From the NCBI GenBank assembly GCA_013400155.1, contig VXBM01000022.1, positions 2,177,679 to 2,241,678 on the forward strand: a stretch of DNA of 64,000 bases, read 5' to 3'. Source of the stretch: Helopsaltes ochotensis. Lineage: Eukaryota; Chordata; Aves; Passeriformes; Locustellidae. Of the stretch, positions 27,044-37,509 are shown piece by piece (position 1 is the stretch's first letter; each line of letters starts with the position of its first letter). Made by a program: the position numbers and the translations under genes. The notes below the pieces were generated by a model that made no database searches, was not told the DNA's origin, and saw nothing but the letters and a program-made list of their open reading frames with translations.

Positions 27044-29818
27044 CTAGGTGCCCCTAGAATCAACTACAATTTTATTAAATTTATTTCATTTGCAGGCTTT
27101 TAGAATATGTCAGAATGTACAAGTGAAGAAAAGTCAATGAAAAGAAAAAAACTCACACATGGAGAAAACATTGTTCCGCAGCTAAACTGCTTATGTCTGT
27201 ACCTGGCAATTTTTTATCTCTACTCATCAGTGGGCATGAAAACAGGAAAATGAAAATTAGCTCTGAAGTTACTTGTTAAATAATGTAGGTGGCCTCACAA
27301 AACCTTTTTATTTACTGAGTAAATCTACAGCAAATTCAGCTGTTGTCATTCACATCTGAAGAGAGGCTGTGAATAGCAACCCTGCATAGTCCAGGATACT
27401 AGATTTGGATGAATTGGCAGAAAGCATGGGATGGCTTGGAAACACCTGTGTGCACTCATCAGTGTGCTCAGTCACACTCCAGCAGTTCTGAAATAACTCC
27501 TGTCATTTTAAAACAGAAGGCAGAGCATTTTGACTAATGAGGTTCACACAAGCATCTCAACTTTTTTGATACAAAGAAATAGTCAAGGAGTGTGCTTGCT
27601 TTCAGTGCATTGACACTGAGCTGGGACTCTTGTTGTCTCTGGGCAGTGTGTCTGTATGGATAGCCTGTTGTTTGTGCCTTCAGAAAGATATCAGTGCTCC
27701 AAAAGTGATCATTGAAAAAGTCTCTGAAAGATTAAAATAAGGACATTTGTTATGTTATTGATTTGTAATGTAACAGAAGAGGCAACCTTTTTGGTTTACC
27801 ATGCATTTACACTAGGATAGTTCTTTTGCTGTCTCACAAGATGGAGATGGCTTTTTCTCTTGGCTCACCACATGTTCCTGTGTAGATGTTTGACAATGGT
27901 AGAATGTTGCAGTAGATACCTTTGTCTTTCGAAAGATAACAAAAATGATGTACTGAGGCCGTGGTGTTAGCAGATACCAAGACAAAAAGAACAAGAGAAC
28001 ACTGTGTTTAACTAGCCACACAGATGCCAAAACATCCCCAGGACATGAAGGTGGTAATAAAAGTCCTTCTTACCTCCCCTTTTTGTTCTCCAGTTCAACC
28101 TTTCCCTGCTGCAGTGCTAAAATACTTTATACTTTGCATAAAGTATAACCACTTGAATTTGAATAAGATGAACAAAAGTGTCCCTGCAATCACATAGTTG
28201 TTACCTAATTTCATTGGTTGCAGACCGAGTAAGTCAACACATTGAATTACACCTCTGGAACTGAGGACTCTGTTGTTGATTTAATATTTACAATGGTTTG
28301 AAAGTCATATTATGTAAAAACTGTCAGATTGAAGCTTGTCAAACAGCCATACCTTCTGGCTGCACAGCTGAATGTCAATCAAGCACTTCTGCTGAGTAAA
28401 CCAGTGGAACTTTCTAATATTAGCCGCCTGCTGAAATGGCTACTTGAAAGATACACTCTTCCCTAAAGTCTGCCTGTTCCTGTGACTGTTCCATGCACTT
28501 GCTGGGGGAGCACAGCAGACTGAGGGCCACCTCCTATTCCACTTGACTAGTTTCTGTGTTGCTGAGAGTGTCCTTCTGTTACTGAGAAAAATTTATGTAA
28601 ATGCTTTCTGTCCATGCCACTGTAGCTCCATACTCAGATGTGGGAGTTATGTCCATGAGAAAACAGGAGGACTTGGCTTGCTCTTCAGTACTTCTTTTTC
28701 TAATGGAGCAGGCATAAAGGGAACAGGCATATTGTTACCATAAAGATACCCTTCTGACTCGATATTCTACCAGAAAACTGTTTGTTTGACCTCTTTAGAA
28801 ATGATGTCACAAAAATTCATAGGGAGAAATGTGCTGGTTAACATTTTTAGTGGAAAGCACCCTGTGAAATGCTGGAGGGCCAGTGCTACTGCTGAGTTTT
28901 GGCAGAGCACCATGTGAGGGGTCATCCAGCAGCAGATCTGTCTCACGGAGTGACATGCTGCCTCTCAGTGAGTCTTTGTGCAAATAGTGAGGATTATTCT
29001 GGTCTCACCTTCACTGGAGTGAATTGTCTTTGTTGAAATTAAGAGAATAAATTGGGTGTTAAATTAAAGGAAAAGCCATAATCAAGACTTCACTGTTTCA
29101 AAGGCTGTACCATTTGATTATATTTTTTAAATTTTTGCTTTAAATTACATTGTTATTTCCGTGTCTTTTACTTGTTGTAGTGTGAAAAATCCACAATTTT
29201 TCCCCCAAGAGAAATTTACAAAATATTTTTAATATTCTGAAACCTATGCAATGCAATGAACTTTTCTCCGCCAATCAATTTCAGCATCTGCTTCTATCTT
29301 AAGTAAGATCAGCAGATGTTTCCATGGATTTTGACTTCACAAACTAAGGAGGAATTAAATTTGGCAATTGTAGCTGAGATTCACAGTGATTTACAGCATT
29401 AACTGGATAGTGATGTTTTTCTGGAGAAATAACAAGTCCATAGGGACCAAGCTAATTGCTGTTTTTCAGTGCAATAACCCAGTGTGATTCCTTTTCAGTT
29501 CTGCATTATGGTAAATGTGAGTCCTGGAACTAATCAGTATTATCTTTTCATGTGGCATTTGGGTCTTTGTTAGTGGTTATTTGTCTGGAATGATTGCATT
29601 TGTTGACACTAATTTATAATTAAATTATTATTTAAAAAAAAAAAAGAGAACAGTCTGATTACCTTCATCTCAGTGCTCTTGATGGGTTTCTGCATTTGCA
29701 CCTGTAAAAAATAAGCCGTTTGTTAAGGCTCATTGTATGGTAACTGATGGTTTTTATAACCCTCAAGTATCATTGTAATTTGGGAGAGATTCCTTATGTG
29801 TGTGTCTGCTTCTTACAG

Positions 29819-29873
29819 AATGCAAAGTCTGGCGAAATCCTTTAAATCTGTTCAGAGGAGCTGAATATAATCG
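29819..29873 (+). CDS. ST7: ST7 coding exon C (about residues 132-150)
   Basis: The 55-nt exon follows gcttcttacag and precedes gtaggt. AA completes the split GAA codon from exon B, and the exon ends with CG of a split arginine codon. It encodes [19 protein letters not shown], a block that is nearly invariant in ST7 and ST7L; the asparagine in EYNR is the ST7 form as I recall it. The block follows the low-complexity linker and is probably outside the membrane. The donor gtaggt is slightly off consensus but usable. Confidence 0.96.
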
Positions 29874-30463
29874 GTAGGTGCTACAAAATTACAGTTTTCA
29901 AGCACAGTATTGGCTTAAGGAGCTTAACTGTACTTTTCCGTTAATCTAACTTAAGAGATGAAAAAACAAAATCAACTGTAGATGCATGCACACATCAGGT
30001 TTTTCTGTAATTCATAAAATATTTATGAATTAAAAGAAATTTATATTCATGCTGATGCACTTTCTTATTTCTCTGATATTCATTATTTCTCCAGTTTTTG
30101 GCAACCTTATAAAAAAAGATGGAGTAACCTAAGTGTGTTGTACCCGGTGTTAATGCTGCAATTCTGTCCAAATCCATTATAGCAAAAAACCTAATGCATT
30201 CCTTATAGGTTTCATGGAGTCCTAGTGTTTGAATATATGTGTTACCAAGTTCCAGTGTGTACTTTTCAATATCCTCATTAGCTTAGGCTCAGCTACCATT
30301 GCTCCATCAGAGTAGAGTGAAATGCAATGTGTATTGGTTACAAGGTTGGCCAGGTGAACTCATTTGTCTGTGCTCATCTCAAAGGTCGATGATTTTTTTC
30401 TGGATTCATTTTGCCAAGTGTGACCTCCTTAACCAAAATGTCTCCTTGTTGGCATGTTTGCAG
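29874..30463 (+). other. ST7 intron C-D (590 bp)
   Basis: Donor gtaggt, acceptor ttggcatgtttgcag. I see no repeat, conserved-looking exon or other element in it. Confidence 0.85.
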
Positions 30464-30579
30464 GTATACATGGGTAACAGGAAGAGAACCTTTGACTTAC
30501 TACGATATGAATCTTTCGGCACAGGACCATCAGACATTCTTTACGTGTGACACAGATCATTTACGGCCTGCAGATGCTA
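30464..30579 (+). CDS. ST7: ST7 coding exon D (about residues 151-188)
   Basis: The 116-nt exon lies between ggcatgtttgcag and gtaaga. G completes the arginine codon split from exon C; the last A begins an ATA isoleucine codon finished by exon E. It encodes [20 protein letters not shown] then [18 protein letters not shown]. The aromatic [24 protein letters not shown] region is a hallmark of the family. CDTD replaces the CDSD I recall for human ST7, a conservative change. Nothing in it is odd. Confidence 0.97.
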
Positions 30580-31738
30580 GTAAGAGACCTTGTGAACAGA
30601 TGCTTTTGCTAGTAGAATAATGGCTGATTTAAACTGATGCAAGAAAAATGCAGTGAGACATCAGGTTTTTTGTGTACATAAGAAAAGGCAAAGGTTTGAT
30701 CATGCTGAGAAACCGTTGATGAATTTATAGAATTCTAGGTCTGAACAAGTGTCTGTATATGTAAATGATTAATTTATGTTGCTGTGTTGTTCTGCTATGT
30801 TGCTGGAGTCATACATGGCACCATTTAAAAGTGTAAAGGCTTGTTCCTTTCCTCCTCTTTCTTGCAGTGGCTTCAAACATATATACCTTAATTTGCCTCC
30901 GACTGCAGTGTAGTAGGTTGAGTTACATTATCCAGGTTCCATTTAGGCTGCACTGACAGAAGAGAGAGAGCTGGTGTAAAATTTGAGATTTGTGTTTCAT
31001 TCACTGATTTAGTTAAGAAGGTCTGTAAAAAATGGGAACAGCACATTTAAAACTGAATTTGTATAAGCAGCTTAAGTTGTGTTAAACCTGTACTGTGAAG
31101 TCTACATGCAGACTTTGATCCTAAAAATGTACAACAATTATTTCAGTCATTAGAATTTGCCTCTGAAGACATAAATCTTTGTCTCTCAGGAAGGAAGAGA
31201 TACTATGAGTTGGGTGCTCTATTCTGAAGGCATAGTTACATAGGAGAGCATATTGTGGTTTTTTGACACATGATAAATATGAATCCTATTTTCTGAACTC
31301 CGTGGTGTATTTATGAGGTGGTAAGATTAGCCTGGAAGTTGTTTCCATTTAGCATTTCACACAAACCAACAGCACAATAAGGAGCTACAATAAGAATCAC
31401 AGGTATCTCTTTATTGTTTTGTTCCCTGTGGAATCTACTGCACCAAGAGGAAGTAGCTGCTTGTCACCTCTGTATTTGGCAGTGCAGACAGCCTGATCTC
31501 TCAGACAGACTTTCCCCTGGAAAAAAGTTTAATTAAATGAGAGAAGAAAAAACACTGAGCATTTGGGACAAAAGCTTCTGTTTGTTATATATCTTTTTGA
31601 ATGATCACTGAGCTATATGAAGTGCTCTGTAGTGAGTTAGACTGAGATCAGTAAATTCTGTGGTTACAGTGCAATATATTCTCCTTGCTAATCCTGTAAT
31701 AACTGATATTTCTCTCTTCTCCTTTGTTTATTGAATAG
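30580..31738 (+). other. ST7 intron D-E (1,159 bp)
   Basis: Donor gtaaga, acceptor ctcctttgtttattgaatag. The last ten bases before the acceptor are not pyrimidine-rich, but a good tract (tttctctcttctcctttg) sits just upstream. No other element was recognised. Confidence 0.85.
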
Positions 31739-31814
31739 TAATGCAAAAAGCCTGGAGAGAGAGAAACCCTCAAGCCCGAATTTCAGCAGCGCATGAAGCT
31801 TTGGAATTAAATGA
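31739..31814 (+). CDS. ST7: ST7 coding exon E (about residues 189-213)
   Basis: The 76-nt exon follows tttattgaatag and precedes gtgagt. TA completes ATA; the exon ends with GA of a split glutamate codon. It encodes IMQKAWRERNPQ and ARISAAHEALELNE. The second part (A..ALELN) has the look of the second helix of a TPR-like unit, which continues into exon F. Leucine replaces the isoleucine I recall in the human EALEIN motif. In human ST7 an alternative 23-residue exon follows this one; I did not find its equivalent in the next intron. Confidence 0.96.
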
Positions 31815-32511
31815 GTGAGTGACAATGGCATTAACATTTATTTCCTGTCTTTTAAAAATCCATTTGATGATATTTTAAGGCCGGGGATTTGCTATAGTAG
31901 TTTTTAACTGTGATTACAGGCTTGTCAAAGGAAAGCCTACAACAGAAGGAAAACAGCACAGCTGCGTGTTGTGCTAGCTACCCAGAAGATCCTTAGGGTA
32001 GTGATGACAATGGGGGTCTTCTCATGGATGTCAGCAGGCTTTGGAACAGCATAGAAAAGTGGTAATTAAATTACCTCCTGATGAGCATATGAAATATGCA
32101 TTTACACGATGGAGAGTTCCCTTTTGGATTTCTCAGTCATCAAGAACAGAAGCAAGAAAGAAGAGACTCATAAACACATTCTGAAATACTCATTTCATAG
32201 TATGAGAGAATATGATGTAATTTGCTGTGACTTTTGGTCCTTGAGTCTGTTACTTATTTTTTTCGATGAGAAATGTAGTATAAACTCAGTGCTGTCATGA
32301 TTTACTGGTATGGAAAACGGTATAAATGTTGCTAACATGCATAAAGAGAGTCCTTTATGTTGCTGAACTGAGATTTTCATAAATTGGTAATTTACAGATT
32401 GTCCTTCATGTGTTTCATGAGAAGATGAGAAAGAATTCTCATCTTGTATAGTGATTTAACATGCAACATAAAAGGGAAAAGTGAACTATAAGTCAGTCCT
32501 ACTCACATTTC

Positions 32512-32893
32512 ACAGAATTACAGAATGGTTGAGGTTAGCAGGGATCTCTGGAGGTCAGTATCCAACCCCTCTCTTCAAACAGGGCCACCTACAATGCATT
32601 CATTGCACAGGACCATCTCCAGCAGACTTTTGAATGTCTCCAAGGGGAGAGACTTGACAACTTCCTTGGACAGCTTGTATCAATGCTTAGTCACCTTTAC
32701 ATTAAAAATGTGTTTCTGAGGTTCAAGGGGAACCTCCTGTGTCTCATTTTTTGCCTATTACCTCTGGTCCTGTCACTGGGAACCACTAGAAAGAGCCTGG
32801 CACTTTCCTCTTTGCTCCCTCACTGCAAGTATTTACAAACTTTGACAAATTCCCCCCAAAGCCTTTTCTTCTCCAGACTGAGCAGTCCTAGCT
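32512..32893 (-). mobile_element. CR1 LINE, antisense, part next to its 3' end
   Basis: Reverse complement of a CR1 3' end. It begins acagaattacagaatggttg (the CR1 tail), followed by ggtcagtatccaacccctct, gaccatctccagcagacttt, ttcttctccagactgagcag and cctagct. The CR1 then breaks off at the LTR and resumes at 33240. Open frames here are CR1 shadows. Confidence 0.92.
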
Positions 32894-33239
32894 TGTTGCC
32901 CTGATTTTTGCAGCCTTTCTGGTGTGTTTCTTAGCTTTTAGAATGGAGTCAGAATTCTCAATGTTTAGGTGGTGCTTTGCTATTCCCACGCTGGTGTATC
33001 TGTAAGATAAGGTTTGTTTTGGGAAGTGGATTGGTAAATATCACATACCTTTGGATGCAAATTGTACTGACTGACCGTCAGCTGGGCCAGTTGGAGATGA
33101 GAGGTGTTCACCTTCTCATCCAATCCCTGGCATGGACCTGCGGTCTACTTAAGAAAGAAAGAATAAACAAAGGCCCTCTTTTGGGTCCTTCTCCTCATCG
33201 AGTGTCCTGTGTGGTCCTTGCTAAGCTGAACAGCCCACA
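32894..33239 (+). mobile_element. Solo LTR copy 1, inserted into CR1
   Basis: Starts TGTTGCCCTGATTTTTGCAG and shares long blocks with the LTR at 36906-37217, for example gagtcagaattctcaatgtt, a cacgctggtgt block, gataagg...tgttttggga, and a catcta/catcca...aatcc.tggcat block. It has AATAAA at 33162-33167. It interrupts an antisense CR1. A perfect 6-bp ctagct lies on each side (32888-32893 and 33240-33245), which would put the LTR end at CA, 33239. The last 20 bases before that (from about 33219) resemble CR1 itself, so the true right end may be nearer 33218. No internal retroviral sequence is present. Confidence 0.82.
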
Positions 33240-33472
33240 CTAGCTCTCTGAGCCTTTTCTCATATGTGAGATGCCCCAGTCCCTAATCACCTTCCTGGCC
33301 CTTCATTGGACTGTCTACAGTATGTCCATGTCCCCCTTGTACTGGGGAGCCCAGAAGTGGACACAACACACCCATATGTGGCCTCATCAGGGCTAACTAG
33401 AGGGGAAGGATCACCTCCCTCAACCTGCTGGAAACACTTTCAGTGCAGCTCTGCTGCAAGGGCACATTACTG
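33240..33472 (-). mobile_element. CR1 LINE, antisense, more internal part
   Basis: Continuation of the CR1 broken by the LTR: ctagctctctgagccttttc, a ccttcctggcccttcattgg block, tgtccatgtcccccttgtac, agaagtggacacaacacacc, then aggatcacctccctcaacct and a shortened gctgcaagggcacattactg end. The order and spacing agree with a single CR1 copy once the LTR is removed. Confidence 0.9.
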
Positions 33473-33935
33473 TTTTGGTTTTTCTTGGTCTGGGTTGGGA
33501 TTTCTTTGTTGTTGTTGTTTTATCTTTACAACTACATTTCTAATCTGTTCTTTTTATATGGCAAGTGTTACAGTTCTGTAGATTCTTTTCGCATCATTAC
33601 AGTAAGGGATATGGTTTATATTTAAACAATAATGCGCTAAACTAGTCTTGATTTCCAGAAGGAGTTTTAAAGGTGTAGGCTTAGTGAGACAGTGCTTTAC
33701 TTTCTGGGACAGTAGTCAGTAGGTGTGCTCAAGGACTGAGTGATACAGTACCTAAAAATGAGAGTCATGGTGTGGTTGACAGAATATTTATTCATCAGAA
33801 TAGTTCATCAGAAAGGTACATGTACAAAATTTCCTTGCCCCTCTGTATTTAGTACATTCTTGCCAATCTGCATTTCTTCATATAGGTTTTACTTCACATA
33901 CCTTTCTCATGGTTTTTCCTCTGATATTTTTGCAG

Positions 33936-34090
33936 GTGTGCTACTGCTTATATTCTCTTAGCTGAAGAGGAAGCTACAACAATTGTAGAGGCAGAGAAGC
34001 TGTTCAAACAGGCTCTGAAAGCTGGAGAGGGCTGTTACAGGCGCAGTCAGCAGCTACAGCACCATGGTGCCCAATATGAAGCACAACACA
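33936..34090 (+). CDS. ST7: ST7 coding exon F (about residues 214-265)
   Basis: The 155-nt exon lies between gatatttttgcag and gtaagt. G completes the glutamate codon of exon E, and the last A starts an arginine codon finished by exon G. It encodes CATAYILLAEEEATTIVEAE, KLFKQALKAGEGCYRRSQQ and LQHHGAQYEAQH. The pattern A.AY.LLAEEE....AE.LFKQALKAG is a clear TPR-like helix pair, consistent with a protein-interaction surface. Valine in TTIVEAE, glutamate in KAGEG and alanine in HHGAQ differ from the human residues I recall (A, D, S); the valine is also found in ST7L but the rest of the exon is ST7-like. Confidence 0.97.
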
Positions 34091-35237
34091 GTAAGTTTTT
34101 TTGGAGGGAGAGAACTTCCAAAGAGTTCTTTGGATTTGGGGTTTTTTTGTCTTCCCCCTAAGAACTATGCATTCAGTGTTTGACATTGGCTGGAATATGG
34201 CCCTAGAGCCAGACTATTCTGTTTTAGGGTTTTTGCTTGATTCTGTTGCTGAGCTGTCAGTGCTCAGATTATGGATATGGGCGTTCATTTTGTCATGGCA
34301 GAAAATACTGAAGCATTTATTTAACAGAAAAGAAAAGGTATCACAGCCAAAGAGATAAGACATTCAGAAAAAGCTGAACGCCCTTTAAGGAAGTTTAGCC
34401 ATTTTGCAAACCTGAGCTCATGTTGTGAAAAGGCATTATAGAATAGTGGAAACAGGACTGAAGTGATGCTTTGCCTGCTTTTTTCCATCAGCTCTGGGGG
34501 TAAATGCTTACACTGTGTTGTTCTGTGTAAAAGTTAATGAGACCCTTAACCAGTGGGACATTTGAAGTTAGTTGCATTTATTAAGAAATGTCACAGGAAC
34601 ATAAAATTTAACAACTGGAATAATAAAGTACTTTAATTGAAAGTCTAGATTTTTATTAGTTTTTTAAAAAATTTGAGTAAGCAGATTTGGCTGCTGTGCT
34701 ATTTATTAGATACTTCTTAAGTCTAAGAAAACACATTCACTGACAGTAACTGACCAAAAAGATAATAAAGTGAACAGTCAAGGTTATTTCTAGACTACAG
34801 TGCATACCTTAGGCAAAAATAACACAAATTAGTTACATAAATACAAGCACTAGCATACTTTTGGGCATTTTCAGGTTCCTCAGGACCTGATTTCACAGCC
34901 TCTGGCTATCTTACGTAATTTGAAAATTACTGACAAAATCTGTACATATTAAAATATGATCCCTGGTTTCAAAAGTGTATGCAAGTCTATACCTGAAAAC
35001 TCAAGGTTTCATAAAGCTTGGGGGTAGTATTTTAAGCATTTGTTCGTTGTACAATCATGTTTAGGATGATTTGTTCATTTTTGGTGAAAGTAAAAATATA
35101 GAGCAGCTGAGCCCTTGAAGCAATTTTTGGGCTTTAGCAGGCTTATGGTTGTCTGTGAAACCTTAATTTGTGCACTCAATCCATCCTGTGTGCAACAATG
35201 CTATGAAAAGTACACAAGAAGTAGTTAGTAGGCTATG

Positions 35238-35805
35238 TCACAATGTTTTTGTCCAAGGTAACCTGGGGAAGTTTGTGCAGGCAGATACAAGTACGGTATT
35301 TGTGTAACCTGTGTGTGCTAGGTGGCTACTGTCATCATCAGATTTGACACCCTGAACCTTCAGTACTGCAGCAGGGAAAGTGACCCATTGAATCACAAAA
35401 CTAAGTGCATTGTCACAGGGCAGGGAGGCTGAAAAGTGATTGCCAGCTCTGACCATGCCATCAGCAGGGGCTTCGGGAGGGGTTAGATCATCCCGCTGTT
35501 CTGTACCACTCTGTCTGCCCTTGAAAATGTCAGTGTGCACCCACAGAGATTAGAGAATCTCCAGCCTCAGATGTTGCCTTGGACACAGGGGCTTCACGTA
35601 GAATTCTTTTGATTATGTGCTGGACTTCTGCATGGTTTGCAAAGGTGGAGAAGAGGGACTGTGGAAGAGGGACATGTGTTGCAGTTCCATGGTTCTGAGA
35701 AAGTCTTGCATTCCATTTCTGATCTTCAGAGTTAATTCTGGGATGAAGAGTGGACATTTCATCTTTTAAAAGTAAAATACACTGTGGTCTTTTGCACAAC
35801 AACAT
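35238..35805 (-). pseudogene. Possible frameshifted antisense coding remnant
   Basis: On the minus strand, a 91-codon frame (35805 to 35530) ends just as a 100-codon frame in another phase (35540 to 35238) begins. With one frame change at about 35535 the region reads open for roughly 190 codons. The composition is mixed and protein-like (for example HAEVQHIIKRILREAP, then LTPPEAPADGMVRAGNHF), but I recognise no family. There is no visible splice structure or poly-A tail. Chance open frames of this size occur in a window this long, so this is a weak call; a decayed retrocopy or an old transposon fragment are alternatives. Confidence 0.2.
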
Positions 35806-36905
35806 ATTGTTCTATATTTCTGTTTATTCATGTGTTCCACTTCCTTCATATAATATTTTTGTTAGACCATAAAGAGTAAATAATGACTTTGAGTACTCAA
35901 CTTGCCCTCTTTCAAAAGGTGATAGATTATAGAAAGCAAGGGCAATTTTATTTTTAAGATTGCTCATGTTAGGCATCCCAAATCATCAGTAACCTCAGAG
36001 AATTTTGGCCTGAAAAATAATCTTAATTTCATAGTAAGTAGATGCATTTTGACCATTTGTGCCCAAAATCCTGAAAAGAAGCTTTAAACTGAAAGGTATA
36101 CCCTATAGCACACTACATAAATGTGTTGAAACAGATGTAACTAATAAATTGTGTATTAAATACATAGGAATCAATAAAGAGATAAGGAATTAGATAATAC
36201 AGAATACAGCTAAAGAAATTCTTCTCTCCTTATTCATTTTTTCCTCTAAAGTAAGTACTTTTGACCTGCTGCTTAATCTATTTGAAAATTTTAATCACAG
36301 CTTTAAAACCATTTGTAGGTACTTGGAATGTTTTCAGCACACATGTTGTTCTTATTATGAAAGGCTTGAAAATGTTAAGAAGAGGCTAAAAATCTTTACA
36401 GACCACATGCTATACACAAAAATAATTTGTAGCAGGTGTCTTACATTTTCATGATTCAGTAATTTTATAGATGATTATCTGTCCACTCATTTCCTGTTGG
36501 TCCAGAAGTATTTTAAGAGTTTGCATTGGAAGTGAATGAGAAGTGAAACGAGTAAGAATTCTCCAAGAGAATAATTACAGTTGCTGTTTAGCTTCTGTCA
36601 TCTTTGCTGTTAGTGAATCTTCTGGCACACAGGACTATCATATCTGAAATATGTTAATTTGCCATCCGTAATTAGTGCTAGTGTGAGGAATTTGAAGATG
36701 ATAATTGGGTAATGAGTAAACAGAAAGTTCAGGGTATACTTTTCTTCTAATCATTAAGAAGAAGATTGTTACAAGGATGAGGATTTGCTTAATACTTCTT
36801 GTTGACAAGCATGTACATAACTGTGCCTTCAGATCTGCTTATAATTTCACCAGGACAAGGCCAACCCAAGAGTACTTACTTATACCACTATATCTGGATT
36901 ATTTC

Positions 36906-37217
36906 TGTTGCCCTGACTTTTGCAGCCTTTCTGATGTGTTTGTTTCTAAAGTGGAGTCAGAATTCTCAATGTTTTACATAGCTCTTTGTTTTGTTCTCAC
37001 GCTGGTGTTATCGATAGATAAGGATGTTTTGGGATTTTGTTACATACTTTCTTGGTGAAGGAATATTTGATGGACTGTCGGTTTGGCCAGTGGAATTGGA
37101 GAGGTGGCGACACCATCTACCAATCCTTGGCATGAATGTGAAAACTATATAATAGAGAAAATTAAAGTTCAAGCTCTTGTGCTCTTTCACATTCCAAGCG
37201 TCTGTGTCCTAGTGACA
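36906..37217 (+). mobile_element. Solo LTR copy 2 with 5-bp target duplication
   Basis: A 312-bp LTR beginning TGTTGCCCTGACTTTTGCAG and ending CTAGTGACA, flanked by the direct repeat atttc at 36901-36905 and 37218-37222. It has a TATATAA box at 37146-37152 and an ATTAAA polyadenylation-type signal at 37161-37166, so it points the same way as ST7. It belongs to the same family as the copy at 32894-33239. The 5-bp duplication and TG...CA ends are typical of ERV integration; the ERVL-like class is a guess. No internal sequence remains. Confidence 0.92.
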
Positions 37218-37411
37218 ATTTCCACTGATGTCAGTGCTATTATGCCACATCTAAATCTTCAGAATTTGTTAACGTTTTATTAAAATTTATGTGAATTAGT
37301 GAGTAAGAAAAAAATTGAAAGTAAGCTGTGTTTCCTTTTGTATTGGAATACTAAATGAACCTTTGTTTTATCTTTTTTATCTTAATACTGGTTTTTTTTC
37401 CTCTTATACAG

Positions 37412-37509
37412 GAAGGGACACCAATGTGTTAGTATATATTAAAAGAAGGCTGGCAATGTGTGCAAGGAAGCTGGGAAGGACCAGGGAAGCAGTGAAAATG
37501 ATGAGAGAT
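37412..37509 (+). CDS. ST7: ST7 coding exon G (about residues 266-298)
   Basis: The 98-nt exon follows cctcttatacag and precedes gtgagt. GA completes the split arginine codon and the exon ends on a codon boundary (GAT). It encodes [20 protein letters not shown] and [13 protein letters not shown]. The helix pair [22 protein letters not shown] is TPR-like and strongly basic. Lysine in CARK replaces the arginine I recall in human ST7. Boundaries are certain because the phase and family sequence agree on both sides. Confidence 0.97.

Larger units (their letters stand above)
25661..29818 (+). other. ST7 intron B-C (4,158 bp)
   Basis: Donor gtgagc, acceptor tgcttcttacag. The intron carries a sense-oriented CR1 3' end (25841-26281) only 180 bp after the donor, a short TTAA repeat (27027-27043) and a small A-run near 29632-29645. 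The remainder is unremarkable AT-rich intron. Confidence 0.85.
31815..33935 (+). other. ST7 intron E-F (2,121 bp)
   Basis: Donor gtgagt, acceptor tctgatatttttgcag. Nearly half of this intron is transposable element: an antisense CR1 in two parts (32512-32893 and 33240-33472) interrupted by a solo LTR (32894-33239). The rest is plain intron. A short GTT repeat lies near 33506-33520. Confidence 0.85.
34091..37411 (+). other. ST7 intron F-G (3,321 bp)
   Basis: Donor gtaagt, acceptor gttttttttcctcttatacag with an excellent pyrimidine tract. It contains a solo LTR with target duplications (36901-37222) and, on the opposite strand at 35238-35805, two overlapping open frames that may be a remnant of something coding. 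Otherwise AT-rich intron. Confidence 0.85.

Noticed and set aside
32525..33243. Three frames of 64 to 88 codons on the + strand
   Set aside because: They are translations of antisense CR1 and LTR sequence.
31815..33935. Alternative 23-residue ST7 exon that I recall between these two exons in human
   Set aside because: I looked for its sequence pattern and saw nothing similar; it may be absent in birds or too diverged to see by eye.
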